Below, piece by piece: positions 42,601 to 52,762 of a stretch of 64,000 bases of DNA. The stretch lies in contig CAWGHD010000002.1 in NCBI GenBank assembly GCA_963822295.1, forward strand, positions 2,604,001 to 2,668,000, read 5' to 3'. Below the pieces are notes generated by a model. The model did not search any database and was not told the DNA's origin. It was given only the letters and a program-made list of their open reading frames with translations. A program made the translations under genes and the position numbers. Positions within the stretch are counted from its first letter, which is position 1; each line of letters starts with the position of its first letter. This DNA is from VRUE01 sp963822295. Lineage in GTDB: Bacteria > Actinomycetota > Thermoleophilia > Solirubrobacterales > 70-9.

Positions 42601-44058
42601 CTAGGGGCTCAGGTTCCAGATGAGGCTGCGCTCGCCGCCGACGGAGGCTCGGAAGCGGCCGGTCGCGAGCTCGATCGGCAGCGTGTAGACGCCGCCACCC
42701 TCGACCTCGGCTCTTGCCAGCTCCCGCCATGCGCCGTCCTCTTCGACTTCCACCGAGAGCTCGCCGGACCGCGGCGCCCGCCACCAGGCGAGGGAGCGCT
42801 CCGGCCCCAGCCGATCGACCACGAAGGGGAATCTCAGGGCCGTGAAGGACGGCTTGCGCCCGCCGTCCTCGAAGAGGACCCCGGCCTGGAGGGCGTCGGC
42901 TTCGCCGAGCGGGTCGTAGGGGTCGTCGCGCAGCTGTAGGAGGATCGCCGCCGCGGCCCCCTGCCGCCAGAGCAAGTAGAGGGCCTGCTGGTACCAGCGC
43001 GCCTGCCGGGCGAGTGGCTCCCCGTGCTCGGCGTCGGGTGGGTCGCTCTCCCACCAGAGCTCCGTCGCCCAGAGCGCGTGCGGTCCACCGACACCGAGCG
43101 TGCCGGCCGCCTCGGCCGCCGCCAGCAGCCGGCCGACCTGGCCCAGGTCGGGGGTCGCGGCATCGTCGGGATGGAAGGCGCTCAGGGTCGGCCCGCCCGT
43201 GGTGCCGATCGGGTGGTGGCTGAGGACGTCGAAGCGGGCCGGCCCCGGACATCGAGACGACCGCGTCCCCTCCCTGCCCGCCAGGCAGAAGAGGTCCCTG
43301 AGGAACAGGAGCGGACGAGTTCTGCCGATTCCCGGTGGGTCGCCGTAGGGTCCGAGCGCCCCGCCGATCACGACATTGCCGCGGTCGACGCTCTCGATCC
43401 CGTCGTAGAAGGCGTTCAGCATCGGCCTGTAGACATCGGCGGCGACCGGCTCGCCCGCCTGCCACTGAGGGGTCAGGAAGGCCGGCAGGTTGGGCTCGTT
43501 CCAGGCCTCGAAGTACCGGACTCGGGGCAGCGCCTCACCGCCCGGCGGGACGAAGTCGCCCGAGTAGCGGCGAGCGAGCGCCGTGGCGAACTCGCCGAGG
43601 GCCGCCGCGTCCGGACGCCAGGAGCCCGACGGCGCGATTTCGCTGTCCGGCCGGCCCGCGCCCTCCGCCCACTCGGGTGCGCCGGCGACGTTCAGCATCG
43701 GCTCGAGCCCGCGGGCGCTCGCATCGCGCACCGCTGCGTCGATGACGGCGAAGTCGTAGGCGGTGTCGGCGGGGTCGGTGGGATCGGCCGGCGCTTCGGG
43801 CGCAACCCCGCGCCACGACGCCTCGAGCCTGACCAGGCCGGCGCCCGCCGCGAGCGCCTCGTCGAGGAGCCGCGCGCGGTCGGCCGCCTCCTCGCTCTCG
43901 AAGAAGTAGTCGGCGAAGCCGGTCTCGATCCCCCGCGCGGCTCGCGCGCCACCACCGCCATCACCATCGTCGTCCCCGCCACCGGCTTCGATCGCGATCA
44001 CGACCAGCCCGATGACGGCCGTGACCGCAGCGGCCAGGGCGAGGCGGGAGGGCGTCAC
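42601..44058 (-). CDS. membrane-anchored or secreted clan-A glycoside hydrolase
   Basis: 485 residues. N-terminal hydrophobic segment (LALAAAVTAVIGLVVIAI) followed by a Gly/Asp-rich linker, so probably membrane-anchored. Catalytic residues: YFEAWNEPNLPAF (E188) and LWATELWWESDPPD (E333). HHPIGTTGGP matches HPYTTGGP in the paralogues at 23700 and 54824, from which this copy is the most distant and lacks the QPPFG end. It lies 10 nt downstream of the Ser/Gly-rich surface protein gene and ends 1 nt from the convergent rmd. It may trim or release glycan. Confidence 0.82.
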   Translation of the reverse strand: MTPSRLALAAAVTAVIGLVVIAIEAGGGDDDGDGGGGARAARGIETGFADYFFESEEAADRARLLDEALAAGAGLVRLEASWRGVAPEAPADPTDPADTAYDFAVIDAAVRDASARGLEPMLNVAGAPEWAEGAGRPDSEIAPSGSWRPDAAALGEFATALARRYSGDFVPPGGEALPRVRYFEAWNEPNLPAFLTPQWQAGEPVAADVYRPMLNAFYDGIESVDRGNVVIGGALGPYGDPPGIGRTRPLLFLRDLFCLAGREGTRSSRCPGPARFDVLSHHPIGTTGGPTLSAFHPDDAATPDLGQVGRLLAAAEAAGTLGVGGPHALWATELWWESDPPDAEHGEPLARQARWYQQALYLLWRQGAAAAILLQLRDDPYDPLGEADALQAGVLFEDGGRKPSFTALRFPFVVDRLGPERSLAWWRAPRSGELSVEVEEDGAWRELARAEVEGGGVYTLPIELATGRFRASVGGERSLIWNLSP

Positions 44059-44068
44059 CGGGTGGAGC

Positions 44069-44605
44069 TCAGGCGTCGGTGTGGGGACCCGTGCCCCCGC
44101 GGCTTCTCAGCACCAGGGCACCGGCGCCGAGCAGCGCCGCGAGCAGCAGGATCGGAAAGCCGACTCCGAGCCCCGTGTCGGAGCCGCCGGCGAAGTCGCT
44201 GAGGGCGCCCCCGATCGTGTTCAGAAGCCCGTCCGAGCCGTCGCCGTCCGCGCTCGCGGAGGCACCGGAGCCGCTGCTCGGAGCGGAGCCGGTCTCCTCG
44301 ACGATTCCCTTCAGGGAGTTGCCTGCGGCGCCGCTGGATTCGAGCTCCTGGGCCGTGCCGGAGGGCAGTGTCGAGCCGCCGGTGGAGCCGCCGCCCTCGG
44401 ACGCGCCCGTGGAGCCGCCGCCGGGCCCGCTCTCGCCGTTGCCGCCCTGTCCCTCGCCGTTGGACTGGCCGCCACCTGGATCCGGGAGGCGCTCGGTGTA
44501 TTCGTTCACCGCGGAGTTGCTGGAGGGCGCCGCCGCCGCGGGGCCCGCGAGGGCTGCGGCGGCGAGGATGCCGAGAATCGCAAAGGGTAGGAACGCCTTC
44601 CGCAT
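44069..44605 (-). CDS. Ser/Gly-rich surface protein with C-terminal membrane anchor
   Basis: 178 residues. Signal peptide (AILGILAAAALAGPAAAA), a disordered Gly/Ser/Glu stretch (about 40-140), and a C-terminal span LGVGFPILLLAALLGAGALV followed by the basic end RSRGGTGPH. Signal peptide plus C-terminal anchor resembles cell-wall-spanning proteins, but there is no LPxTG motif. It may display or guide glycan at the surface. TATCTT lies 9 nt before the ATG. Confidence 0.65.
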   Translation of the reverse strand: MRKAFLPFAILGILAAAALAGPAAAAPSSNSAVNEYTERLPDPGGGQSNGEGQGGNGESGPGGGSTGASEGGGSTGGSTLPSGTAQELESSGAAGNSLKGIVEETGSAPSSGSGASASADGDGSDGLLNTIGGALSDFAGGSDTGLGVGFPILLLAALLGAGALVLRSRGGTGPHTDA

Positions 44606-44665
44606 CGCGAAACTAAGATAGCGGCTCGTGATCGGCGCAACCCCACCAGGGGCGACCTCGACGGG

Positions 44666-46579
44666 GTGGGGGGAGTCACCGCGGCGATCGGATACGCCGT
44701 GCCGTTCGTGCTCGTCCTCTACCTCGCCCTCGCCGGCGGCGGCTACGACGGGATCGTCTACGGCGAGGCGGGCATTCTCTGCTGGTGGCTGGTCGGCATC
44801 GGCGCCCTTTTCGGGCTGCTGCCCTTCGCCCAGCTGGGGCGGGCCGGCTGGGCGATTCTCGCGGTGCTCGCCCTGCTCTGCCTCTGGACCGCGCTGGGAA
44901 TCTCCTGGTCGGAGTCGAGCGAGCGCAGCGTCGCGGAGCTGGGCAGGGTCGTCGCCTACCTCGGCCTCCTCGCGCTCGCCCTCTCGGTACAGGGACGGGA
45001 CGGCCTGCGCCGGACGGTCTGGGGAGTGGGCACGGCGATCGCCGCCGTCGGTGTCCTGGCGCTTCTCTCGCGGTTGCAGCCGGACCCCTTCCCGGCGATC
45101 GAGGCGGCCCTATACCTGGACGACGCCGAGGCCCGCCTCAGCTACCCCCTGAACTACTGGAATGCCCTGGCGGCCCTGATGGCCGTCGGTATACCTCTGA
45201 TGCTCCACCAGGCGGGGAGCGCGAGAACGCGTGTCGCTCAGGGCCTGGCCGCCGCCTCGGTGCCGGCGATGACGCTCACCGCTTACTTCACCCTCTCGCG
45301 AGGCGGTGCGCTCGCGGTCGTGATCGGGGTGGGAGCTCTCTTCCTTCTCCACCCGCGCAAGATGGCCTCGCTGGTGACGATCGGGATCGCCGCCCTGTCC
45401 AGTGCGGCGCTCATCCTGCTCGCGAGCGGCAAAAACGATCTTCAGGATGCGCTCGAAACCTCCGCGGCGGCGTCTCAGGGAGACCAGATGCTGCTCATTG
45501 CGGTACTGGTCTGCACGGGCGCGGCTCTCGCCCAGATCGGCGCGCGAGTCGCGGACGAGCGGGGGATGGGGCCGCGGCTCGAGCTCTCGCCGCGGGCCGG
45601 CTGGATCGGCGCCGGCGTAGCCGGAGCCCTGGTCCTCCTCGTCGCCATCGCGGCGGGCGTCCCCGGCAAGGCCGCCGACCGCATCGACGAGTTCACCGAG
45701 CCGAGGGCCCCCGACCCGATCGCCGGAGAGAGCCGCTTCGAGAGCCTCAGCGGCAACGGCCGGTACCAGCTCTGGAGCTCGGCGGTGGACGCCGCGGGGA
45801 CCGCTCCGCTGACCGGCATCGGGCCCGGCACCTACGAGTACTGGTGGACGGAGGACCGGCCGATCGACGCCTACGCCCGCTCGGCTCACTCGCTCTACCT
45901 GAACTCCCTGGCCGAGCAGGGGATCGTCGGCTTTCTGCTGATCCTCGCCCTCGTCCTCGCGCCTCTCGGAATCGGCCTTGCCCGCTGGAGCCGGGCCGGG
46001 CCCGAGCGGGACCTCCTCGCCGGGGCGCTGGCGGCCGGCGCCGCCTTCGCGGTCGCAGCCGGGGTCGACAGGACCTGGGACCTGATGGTCCTGCCGGCCG
46101 CCTTCCTCTTCCTCGCGGCCGCCCTCGTCGCCCATTCGGCGACCGCCCCGGCCGCCGAGGGCGAGGAGGCCGGTCTCGCCGGCCTGCCTCCGCGAATCGG
46201 AGTCGCGGCGCTGGCCCTGATCGCGACAGTGGTGATCGCGATCCCGACCGCGACGCTGATGGCGGTGCGCGACAGCCAGGCCGATGTGCGCGCCGGCCGG
46301 CTCGACGACGCTCTCGCCGAGGCCGGCGACGCGGCTGCCCTCGAGCCCTACGCGGCGACCCCGAACCTTCAGCAGGCCCTCATCCTCGAGCGCCAGGGCG
46401 CGTTGCCCGCGGCGGCGGCGGCCGCCCGCACGGCGACTGAGAAGGAGTCGACGAACTGGCGCCTCTGGGTCGTGCTGGCGAGGATCGAAGCCGAGCGCGG
46501 CCGGGTCGGGCCGGCGCTCGCGGCCTATGGGACGGCGCGCTCGCTCAACCCGCTCTCGGACTTCTTCGTCACGCCCTGA
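44666..46579 (+). CDS. O-antigen ligase/polymerase family membrane protein with TPR-like tail
   Basis: 637 residues from GTG 44666; no Shine-Dalgarno sequence or TAnnnT is obvious, so the start is uncertain. About 11 membrane spans. The family's large periplasmic loop contains GESRFESLSGNGRYQLWSSA and GTYEYWWTEDRPIDAYARSA followed by HSLYLNSLAEQGIVGFLLIL, the Wzy/WaaL_C hallmark (HSxYLxxLxExGxxG). The C-terminal 110 residues are TPR-like (RAGRLDDALAEAGDAAALEP, ATPNLQQALILERQGALPAA). It should polymerise or ligate the lipid-linked glycan outside the membrane. Tail overlap of 11 nt with the next gene. Confidence 0.85.
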   Translation: MGGVTAAIGYAVPFVLVLYLALAGGGYDGIVYGEAGILCWWLVGIGALFGLLPFAQLGRAGWAILAVLALLCLWTALGISWSESSERSVAELGRVVAYLGLLALALSVQGRDGLRRTVWGVGTAIAAVGVLALLSRLQPDPFPAIEAALYLDDAEARLSYPLNYWNALAALMAVGIPLMLHQAGSARTRVAQGLAAASVPAMTLTAYFTLSRGGALAVVIGVGALFLLHPRKMASLVTIGIAALSSAALILLASGKNDLQDALETSAAASQGDQMLLIAVLVCTGAALAQIGARVADERGMGPRLELSPRAGWIGAGVAGALVLLVAIAAGVPGKAADRIDEFTEPRAPDPIAGESRFESLSGNGRYQLWSSAVDAAGTAPLTGIGPGTYEYWWTEDRPIDAYARSAHSLYLNSLAEQGIVGFLLILALVLAPLGIGLARWSRAGPERDLLAGALAAGAAFAVAAGVDRTWDLMVLPAAFLFLAAALVAHSATAPAAEGEEAGLAGLPPRIGVAALALIATVVIAIPTATLMAVRDSQADVRAGRLDDALAEAGDAAALEPYAATPNLQQALILERQGALPAAAAAARTATEKESTNWRLWVVLARIEAERGRVGPALAAYGTARSLNPLSDFFVTP

Positions 46580-47936
46580 TCGCCGTGTCGGCGCCGCGTG
46601 CCGCGTCGTCGAGGGTGCGGGCCAGCAGCTCGGCGTTCTCCTGGGAGCGGTCGACCAGCACCGGGGCGCCCGGCCGGCAGCTTCGCATCGCGGCATGGAG
46701 GAAGCGGCGGGTGCGCTCCCTGTCGGGCTCGAAGGCGAGCAGGCGCGGGACGCCCGCCGCCAGCTCTGACGGGGCGTCGAGGTCGAGCGTGACCCCGTAG
46801 CCGGAGTAGAAGGGGCGGCCGAGCGTCAGCACCGGCTTTGTGTAGAGCAGCGCCTCGAGCCCGACCGTGGAGGAGATCGTCGCCACCCCCTCGGAACGGC
46901 GGATCAGCTGGAGCGAGCTGACGTGCGGATCGACGAGGTGGGCGTTCGGCATGCTCGCCAGTCGCCGGAGCATCGCGACCGGATTGCGGCCGACCGACAT
47001 CGGGTGCTCCTTGACGACGAGCTCGACCCCGGAGGGAAGCGCGGCGGCGATCTGCCCGACTATCGCCTCCTGGTCTGCGGTCTCGGGGCGCAGGCGGCGG
47101 ATCTTGTAGTCGTCCATGACGTGCAGGGGGAAGTAGACGAAACGGCCGCCGGGATCGGGCGAGTAGAGACCGCGCGCCCGCCGCGCCCGCGCGGTCTCGC
47201 GGACGTCACGGGCCAGCCAGGCCCCCGGCGTCAGGTATGGGTTGTCGCGATCCCAGATCGCCCGCACGGCCAGGTGGCGGCCGATCAGCCGCAGCCGCTC
47301 GACGCTGACCCGCACCCGGCGGTGCTCGCGGATCGGTCGGTCTCGCTCCGTGTAGCGGGCGATGAACCCGTCCAGCTCCGTCTCCTCCTCGACGGTCAGC
47401 TCACGCAGCTCGCTCTCGGGGACGATCGGCGCGTCCATTGTTTCCGCATAGAGCCGCAGGCCGTCGTCGAAGATCGTGTACATCAGGAACAGCGTGCGGG
47501 CTCCCATCTCCCGGGCTACCAGATGGGAGACGGTGCGGATGCTCTCGTTGCCGACCTCCGGGACGACAACGTCGGGGGCGAGCTGCTCGAAGAGACTCTC
47601 GATCGCGAGGAAATGGCGGATGGTCCGCTCTCTGAGAGACGCCTCGTCGTCGGCCAGGCCCCGCGGCAGGTCGGTCCGGTAGACGTCGCTCAGGCCCGAG
47701 AGCCGATAGCGGGAGACGATCCTCTCCTCCTCCTCGCGCCACGACCCGGCCGGCCGCGCCGCAGCCATCAGGTCCGGCAGGCAGTGGGCCTCATCGCCCT
47801 GCCGGCGCAGCTCGCGCGCGCTGCGCCGCGAGTAGGTGAGGTGGGAGACCTCGTGGCCCTGTCGCCTGAGGCAGCGGCCCACCCGCCCGTAGAACTCGCT
47901 CTCGATGTGCTGGAGGGTGGCGAAGGCGAACTTCAC
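46569..47936 (-). CDS. capsule polysaccharide biosynthesis glycosyltransferase (KpsS/KpsC-like)
   Basis: 455 residues. N-terminal KFAFATLQHIESEFYGRVGR; middle RFVYFPLHVMDDYKIRRLRP; donor half VELVVKEHPMSVGRNPVAML (KEHP motif), AHLVDPHVSSLQLIRRSEGV and ATISSTVGLEALLYTKPVLT. The KEHP...S-TVGLEAL pattern is typical of the capsule-synthesis family that includes KpsS and KpsC, which are Kdo transferases in Gram-negative capsules. As the last gene of the NeuB/transketolase operon it is a good candidate for the transferase that uses its CMP-sugar (inference). Confidence 0.78.
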   Translation of the reverse strand: MKFAFATLQHIESEFYGRVGRCLRRQGHEVSHLTYSRRSARELRRQGDEAHCLPDLMAAARPAGSWREEEERIVSRYRLSGLSDVYRTDLPRGLADDEASLRERTIRHFLAIESLFEQLAPDVVVPEVGNESIRTVSHLVAREMGARTLFLMYTIFDDGLRLYAETMDAPIVPESELRELTVEEETELDGFIARYTERDRPIREHRRVRVSVERLRLIGRHLAVRAIWDRDNPYLTPGAWLARDVRETARARRARGLYSPDPGGRFVYFPLHVMDDYKIRRLRPETADQEAIVGQIAAALPSGVELVVKEHPMSVGRNPVAMLRRLASMPNAHLVDPHVSSLQLIRRSEGVATISSTVGLEALLYTKPVLTLGRPFYSGYGVTLDLDAPSELAAGVPRLLAFEPDRERTRRFLHAAMRSCRPGAPVLVDRSQENAELLARTLDDAARGADTAIRA

Positions 47937-47939
47937 CGC

Positions 47940-48630
47940 TCAGCCCTCGAGAGACAGGAGCTCGACGAAGCGCTCCGGGGTCGGCAGGCGCTCCAGCGCC
48001 AGCCAGGGATCGTGCTCGCGCAGCTCGTCGATGCCGTACGCACCGGAGGCGACGGCCACGGTGCGCGCCCCGATCGCCTGTCCGCAGCGGACGTCGGCGG
48101 GGGTGTCGCCGATCACGAAGGACGCTTCCGGGTCGAACGGCCGCCCGGTCCGCTCGGCGGCGAGACGCGATGCGCGCCGGGCGATCTCCGCGCGGTCGTC
48201 GCCGTCTGCGCAGAAGGCACCGCCCACGAAGTAGCGGGCCAGCCCGTAGTGCTCGAGCTTGGCGCGCGCCCCTGCCGCGGTGTTGCCGGTGAGCAGCAGG
48301 GAGACGACGTCGGAGCGCTCGTCGAGCGCCTCGAGGATCTCCACCACGCCGGGGAGCACCCCCCCGCGGCGCAAACCGAGCCGATCGGGGAGGTGGCGCT
48401 CGTAGGCGCGCAGGAAGGCGGAGGCGCTCTCCGGGGTCGCCTCTGCGCCGCCTCGCCGATCGCCAGCATCGCCACCTCGTTGTCGGTCAGCCCGGCGGTC
48501 GGCAGCGCCGCGAAGTCGGGCGCTGCGCCGCAGACCTCGCGCGCCGCCTCCTCGAGCGCGAAGACGCCGGCGCGCTTCGTGGTCAGCAGCGTCCCGTCGA
48601 TGTCCCAGAAGAGGACCGGGAAGGGCTCAT
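47940..48630 (-). CDS. HAD-superfamily phosphatase, frame-disrupted
   Basis: The N-terminal part reads FPVLFWDIDGTLLTTKRAGV (HAD motif I DIDGT) and the C-terminal part GNTAAGARAKLEHYGLARYF and SFVIGDTPADVRCGQAIGAR (motifs II and IV), but in two frames. One base appears to be missing near 48443, where restoring it gives a smooth join (AIGEAAQ to ATPESASAFLRAY). Another seems missing just after ATG 48630, which overlaps the transketolase stop (ATGA). Intact, it would be a small-sugar phosphatase; a phosphate-removing step fits a NeuB-type pathway. I read the breaks as sequence errors. Confidence 0.72.
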
Positions 48631-50540
48631 GCCGGCGAGAGCATCGCCGCCCCGACGCGCTCGGCGATCGAATCCGCGTCGAGCCGGTGCGCCCGCAGCA
48701 CCTCGTCGTTGGCGCCGCAGGCCGGGACCTCCTCGACGCCGAGCCGGACGACGCGCCTGCCGGGGTCCGGCCGGCGACGGCCCGCAGCACGGCGTCGCCC
48801 TGCCCGCCCTCGACGTAGTGGTTGTCGAGGCAGAAGACCGGCGGCCCGTCGCCGCCGAGCTCGGCCAGCCAGCCGCCGTCGACGTCGCGCAGCCACGGCA
48901 GCGCGACGACCGCGCACTCGACTCCTCGCTTCGCAGCAGGCTCGGCGGCGGCCCAGGCCTGCGAGACCATCACCGGCCCGGCGGCGACCAGCAGCGCGTC
49001 GCCCCCTTCGCGCAGCGACCGTGCCCGCGGCCCGGCGCCAGCGCGCTCGTCCGGCGGCTCGAAGCCGAGCTCCCAGGGCACGGTCACCAGGCGGATGTAG
49101 ACGGGCCCCGGCGCCTCGCGCACCGCCCACTCGACCGCCGCGGCGGGCCTCGCGCTCGCAGCACGGCTCGATCAGCGCCATGCCGGGCATCGCGCCGAGC
49201 GCGGAGATGTCGCGCACCGACTGGTGCGAGTGGCCCGGGCCGCCCGGGCACCAGCCCGGCCAGCGAGCCGACGTAGATGACCTTGGTGCCCTCGGTGGCG
49301 TTGTTGTAGATCTGCTCGTTGGGCCGGGTCGAGAGGAAGCAGGCGAACGAGTGGCACGACCGGCAGCAGGCCCGCGAGCGCCATCGCGCCGGCCTGCGAG
49401 ACCATGTCCTGCTCGGCGATGCCGCACTCGAAGAAGCGCTCCGGGAAGCGCTCGCGGAACGGGATCAGCCCGGTGTCGAGGACCAGGTCGGCGTCGAGCG
49501 CGACGAGCCGCGGCTCGCGCTCGCCGACGTCCGACGAGCGCCTCGCCGTAGGCGGGGACGAGCCGCTGGCGGCGCTCGGCGGGCGCCGGTCGCGGCGGGC
49601 GCCTCGGCCTCGACCAGCTCGACGCCGGTCAGCACCGAGCGCCGCGAGGCGCTCGGCGAGGCGTGCCTCGCAGCTCGTCGAGCGCGCCGCTCGTACTCGG
49701 CGTCGGGCTGGGGGCGCCCGAGTGGAACCCGTAGAGCGAGTCGCGTCGACCGGCAGCTCGTGCGGGCTCCATGAAGGAGACGCCGGCGCCCTTGAGCGGT
49801 GTCGGCGACGATCAGCCTCGGGCCCGTCCGTCGCCTGCTCGAGCCCGCCAGCGTCGCCGCCAGCGCGCCGATGTCGTGGCCGTCGCAGCGCGCGACCGCC
49901 CAGCCGAAGGCGCGCGACCTTCGCCTCCAGGTCGCCGAGGTCGCTGACCTCGCGCGACCCAGGTGTCGGACTGGATCTTGTTGTGGTCGACGATCGACGG
50001 TGATCTCGCTCGAAGCCGCGGTTCGCCGCCGGCCGAGCGACTCCCAGAACTGGCCCTCCTGGAGCTCGCCGTCGCCGGTCAGGACGTAGACGTCGCCCGT
50101 GCCGGCCGGCGAGCCGGTCGGCGAGCACGAAGCCCTTCGCCTTCGAGATGCCCATCCCGAGCGAGCCGGTGTTGGTGACCACCTCGGGCGTCGCGGCGAC
50201 GTCCGGGTGGCCGGGCAGGCCGCCCAGGCGGCGCAGGCCGTGGATCAGCTCGAAGTCCAGCCGGCCGAGGCCGATCAGCACGGCGTAGAGGCCCGGCGCG
50301 TCGTGGCCCTTGGAGGAGAAGTAGCGGTCGTCCGTCGCCCAGCACCTCGAGGTGCAGCCAGGCGACGATGTCCATGCAGCTGAAGCTGGTGCCGATGTGC
50401 CCGGACCCGGCCCGCGGCGATCATGTAGAGGGCGTTGAGCCGGCAGGCGTCGGCGAAGGCCGCCGCGCGCTCGACGGGTTCGGCCTCGAGCGCCGCGCAT
50501 GCGCTCGAGCTCTGCGGCGCGGGACGTAGCGAAGGCTCAT
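48627..50540 (-). CDS. transketolase-family enzyme, heavily frame-disrupted
   Basis: About 636 codons. Recognisable in pieces across frames: DACRLNALYMIAA, then YFSSKGHDAPGLYAVLIGLG and EVVTNTGSLGMGISKAKGFV (ThDP-binding half), then RFPERFFECGIAEQDMVSQA and GAMALAGLLPVV (the transketolase pyrimidine-domain Glu region), PGPVYIRLVTVPWELGF and FCLDNHYVEGGQGDAVLRAV (C-terminal domain). The disruptions keep amino-acid similarity on both sides, arguing against decay. It should transfer two-carbon units between sugars. Its place between NeuA-like and HAD genes suggests it makes the aldose used by the NeuB-like synthase. ATG 50540 overlaps the previous stop. Confidence 0.75.
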
Positions 50541-51289
50541 CGGTCGGCCACCGGGATCGCCGGCGAGCTCGGCGCGATCCGGAGTCGCGGCGCATCTCCT
50601 CGGCCCGGTCCCAGTCGTCGGGGTAGTCGATCGAGAAGCCCTCGGCCTCCTCGGTGAAGAAGGGCGCCACGCGCTCGCCGGCGATGCTGTCGTGCTCGGA
50701 GAGCGCCGTGCGTCCAGGCGATCTCGAGGCTCGAGTTCTGGACGTAGACCTGGGGCAGCGACTGGTACTGGCGCGAGTGGTAGGGCGCGCCATCCGGCTG
50801 ATCGAGCAGGGGGCGCATCAGCTCCCCATCGACGACCCACATCTTCCCCGGATGCTCGCGGCAGAGCTGCACGGCGCGCATCGAGTCGGCCTGCTCGCCG
50901 AGCGAGACGAGTTGCTCGAAGGCGCGGCGGATCGTGTCGGGGCCGCGGAAGGGGCTGGTCGGCCGCAGCAGCGAGAAGACCTCGGGCGAGCGGCCCTCGC
51001 CCGCCAGCTTCCCCATCGTGTGCCTGACCCATTCGATGTCCGGCGAGGTCGCCGAGGCCATCTCCGCGGGGCGCAGGCCGGGCACCTCGGCCCCGTAGCT
51101 CGCGGCGATCGCCGCGATCTCCTCGGAGTCGGTCGAGACGACGACCTGCGTCGAACACGCCGGCGCGCTGCGCCGCGCAGATCGTGTAGGCGATCAGCGG
51201 GTGTCCCGCCGAGCACGCGGACGTTCTTGTCGCGGAACGCGCTCCGATCCGGCGCGGGCGGGGATCAGGGCTACGGCGGAGGGAGCCAC
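50537..51289 (-). CDS. NeuA-like CMP-sugar (acylneuraminate) cytidylyltransferase, frame-disrupted
   Basis: About 250 residues. It begins VALIPARAGSERV, the CTP-binding signature, then (after removing one-base insertions near 51235, 51204 and 51147) reads KNVRVLGGHPLIAYTICAAQ and VVVSTDSEEIAAIAASYGAE. These are hallmarks of CMP-NeuAc/CMP-Kdo synthetases. FSLLRPTSPFRGPDTIRRAF (a conserved LxPTSPxR motif) and SIDYPDDWDRAEEM (C-terminal D-x-P) follow. It would activate the ulosonic acid with CTP. GTG 51289 is in frame with IPARAGS and lies 5 nt after the aldehyde dehydrogenase stop. Confidence 0.78.
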
Positions 51290-51293
51290 CGGC

Positions 51294-52762
51294 TCAGACC
51301 TGCTCGGGGTCGTGGTTCACGTAGACCGTCTTCCAGTCCGAGTAGACGTCGAGCGCCTCGGTGCCGGCCTCGCGCCAGCCGTTGCCGGACTGTCCCAGCC
51401 CGCCGAAGGGCATGTGCGGCTCGGATCCGTAGGTCGGCCCGTTGACCGAGGCGACCCCGCTGCGCACCCGCGCGACGAACTCCTGGGCGCGGTGGAACGA
51501 GTCGGTCCAGATCGCCGCCGTGAGGCCGTACTCGGTTGCGTTCGCCGCCTCCAGCGCCTCCTCGAAGCCGGCGACGCGATGGAGGGTCGCGATCGGGCCG
51601 AAGAGCTCCGAGCAGGCGATCTCCGAGTCCAGCCCGACCCCCTCGACGATCGTCGGCGCCATGTAGAAGCCGCTGCCGAGCCCGTCGCCGTCGAGCCTCG
51701 CGCCACCGGCGATGGCGACGCCGCCCTCGCGCTGCGCGTCGCTCGACCGCGGCGACCATGCCCTGCGAGCTGGCGCTCGTTGATCACCGGCCCGAAGTCG
51801 TGCTCGTCCTCGGGGCCGACCCGTTGCTCCGCCGTGCGCTCGAGCAACAGCTCGCGGAAGCGGTCGTAGACCGCGTCGAAGACGATCAGGCGGCTCGCCG
51901 CGGCGCAGCGCTGCCCGGCGTTCGAGTAGGCGGAGAGGACCGCCGCGCTCGCCGCGCCCTCGAGGTCGGCGTCGTCGCAGACGATCAGCGGGTTCTTGCC
52001 GCCCAGCTCGAGGCAGACCTTCGCCATCCGCTCGCCGGCGACGCTCGCGATCATGCGGCCGACGGCGGTCGAGCCGGTGAAGCTGACGACGTCGACGTCG
52101 GGATGCTCGACCAGCGGCCGGCCGGCCTCCTCGCCGAAGCCCTGGACGAGGTTGAGGACCCGGTCCGGAAGCCCCGCCTCCTTGGCGAGACGGCAGAAGG
52201 CGAGGGCGGTCTCGGGCGTGTCCTCGGAGGCCTTCAGCACCGCGGCGTTGCCGCAGAGCAGAGCGGGGAAGACCTTCCAGGCGACGTTGGCGATCGGCGT
52301 GTTGGCGGCGATGATCAGGCCGGCCACCCCGAGCGGCTGGCGCACCGTCATCGCCTGGCGGTTGGGGACGGCGCTGGTCGTCGTGCGCCCGTAGAAGCGG
52401 CGGCCCTCCCCGGCGACGAAGTAGCCCATCTCGATCGCCGCGCCGACCTCGCCGCGGGCTTCTCCCGGCGCCTTGCCGGTCTCGGCGGCGACGACCTCGG
52501 CGAGCCGGTCGGCGTCGCGCTCGAGCAGCTGCGCGATCGCGCGCAGCAGGGCGCCGCGGTCGGCCACCGTCCACCTCGCCCACGCGGGCTGGGCGGCCTT
52601 GGCGACAGCGATCGCCCGCTCGACGTCGGCGCGATCGGAGCGCGCCACCGTCGAGAGCACCTCACCGGTGGCCGGCGCGCGCTTCTCGAGCGTTGCCCCG
52701 GCTGCAGCGCCGCCCTCCTCTCCGGCGATCACGTTGCCGATCAGGCCCTCGATCGGGGTCAC
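51294..52762 (-). CDS. aldehyde dehydrogenase, with two probable one-base insertions
   Basis: 488 residues when two extra bases (in CCC 51761-51763 and at about 51739) are removed; the length then divides exactly by three. NAD-dependent ALDH fold: PLGVAGLIIAANTPIANVAW, VVSFTGSTAVGRMIASVAGE, KVCLELGGKNPLIVCDDADL (the catalytic Glu motif ELGGK), SNAGQRCAAASRLIVFDAVY (catalytic Cys in GQRC), ELFGPIATLHRVAGFEEALE and FGGLGQSGNGWREAGTEALD. It oxidises an aldehyde, here perhaps a sugar aldehyde. GTGA overlap with the upstream SDR gene. ALDH genes are unusual inside NeuB loci. Confidence 0.85.

Noticed and set aside
44628..45152. GTG 44628 as the start of the O-antigen ligase-like gene
   Set aside because: It is in a different frame whose translation has no membrane segments; the real frame starts at 44666.
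46923..48818. 631-codon plus-strand frame
   Set aside because: Antisense to the KpsS-like and HAD genes, which carry recognisable motifs.
48400..51290. True pseudogenes in the ulosonate operon
   Set aside because: Similarity is kept across every break and indels are single-base, so sequence error is the simpler reading.
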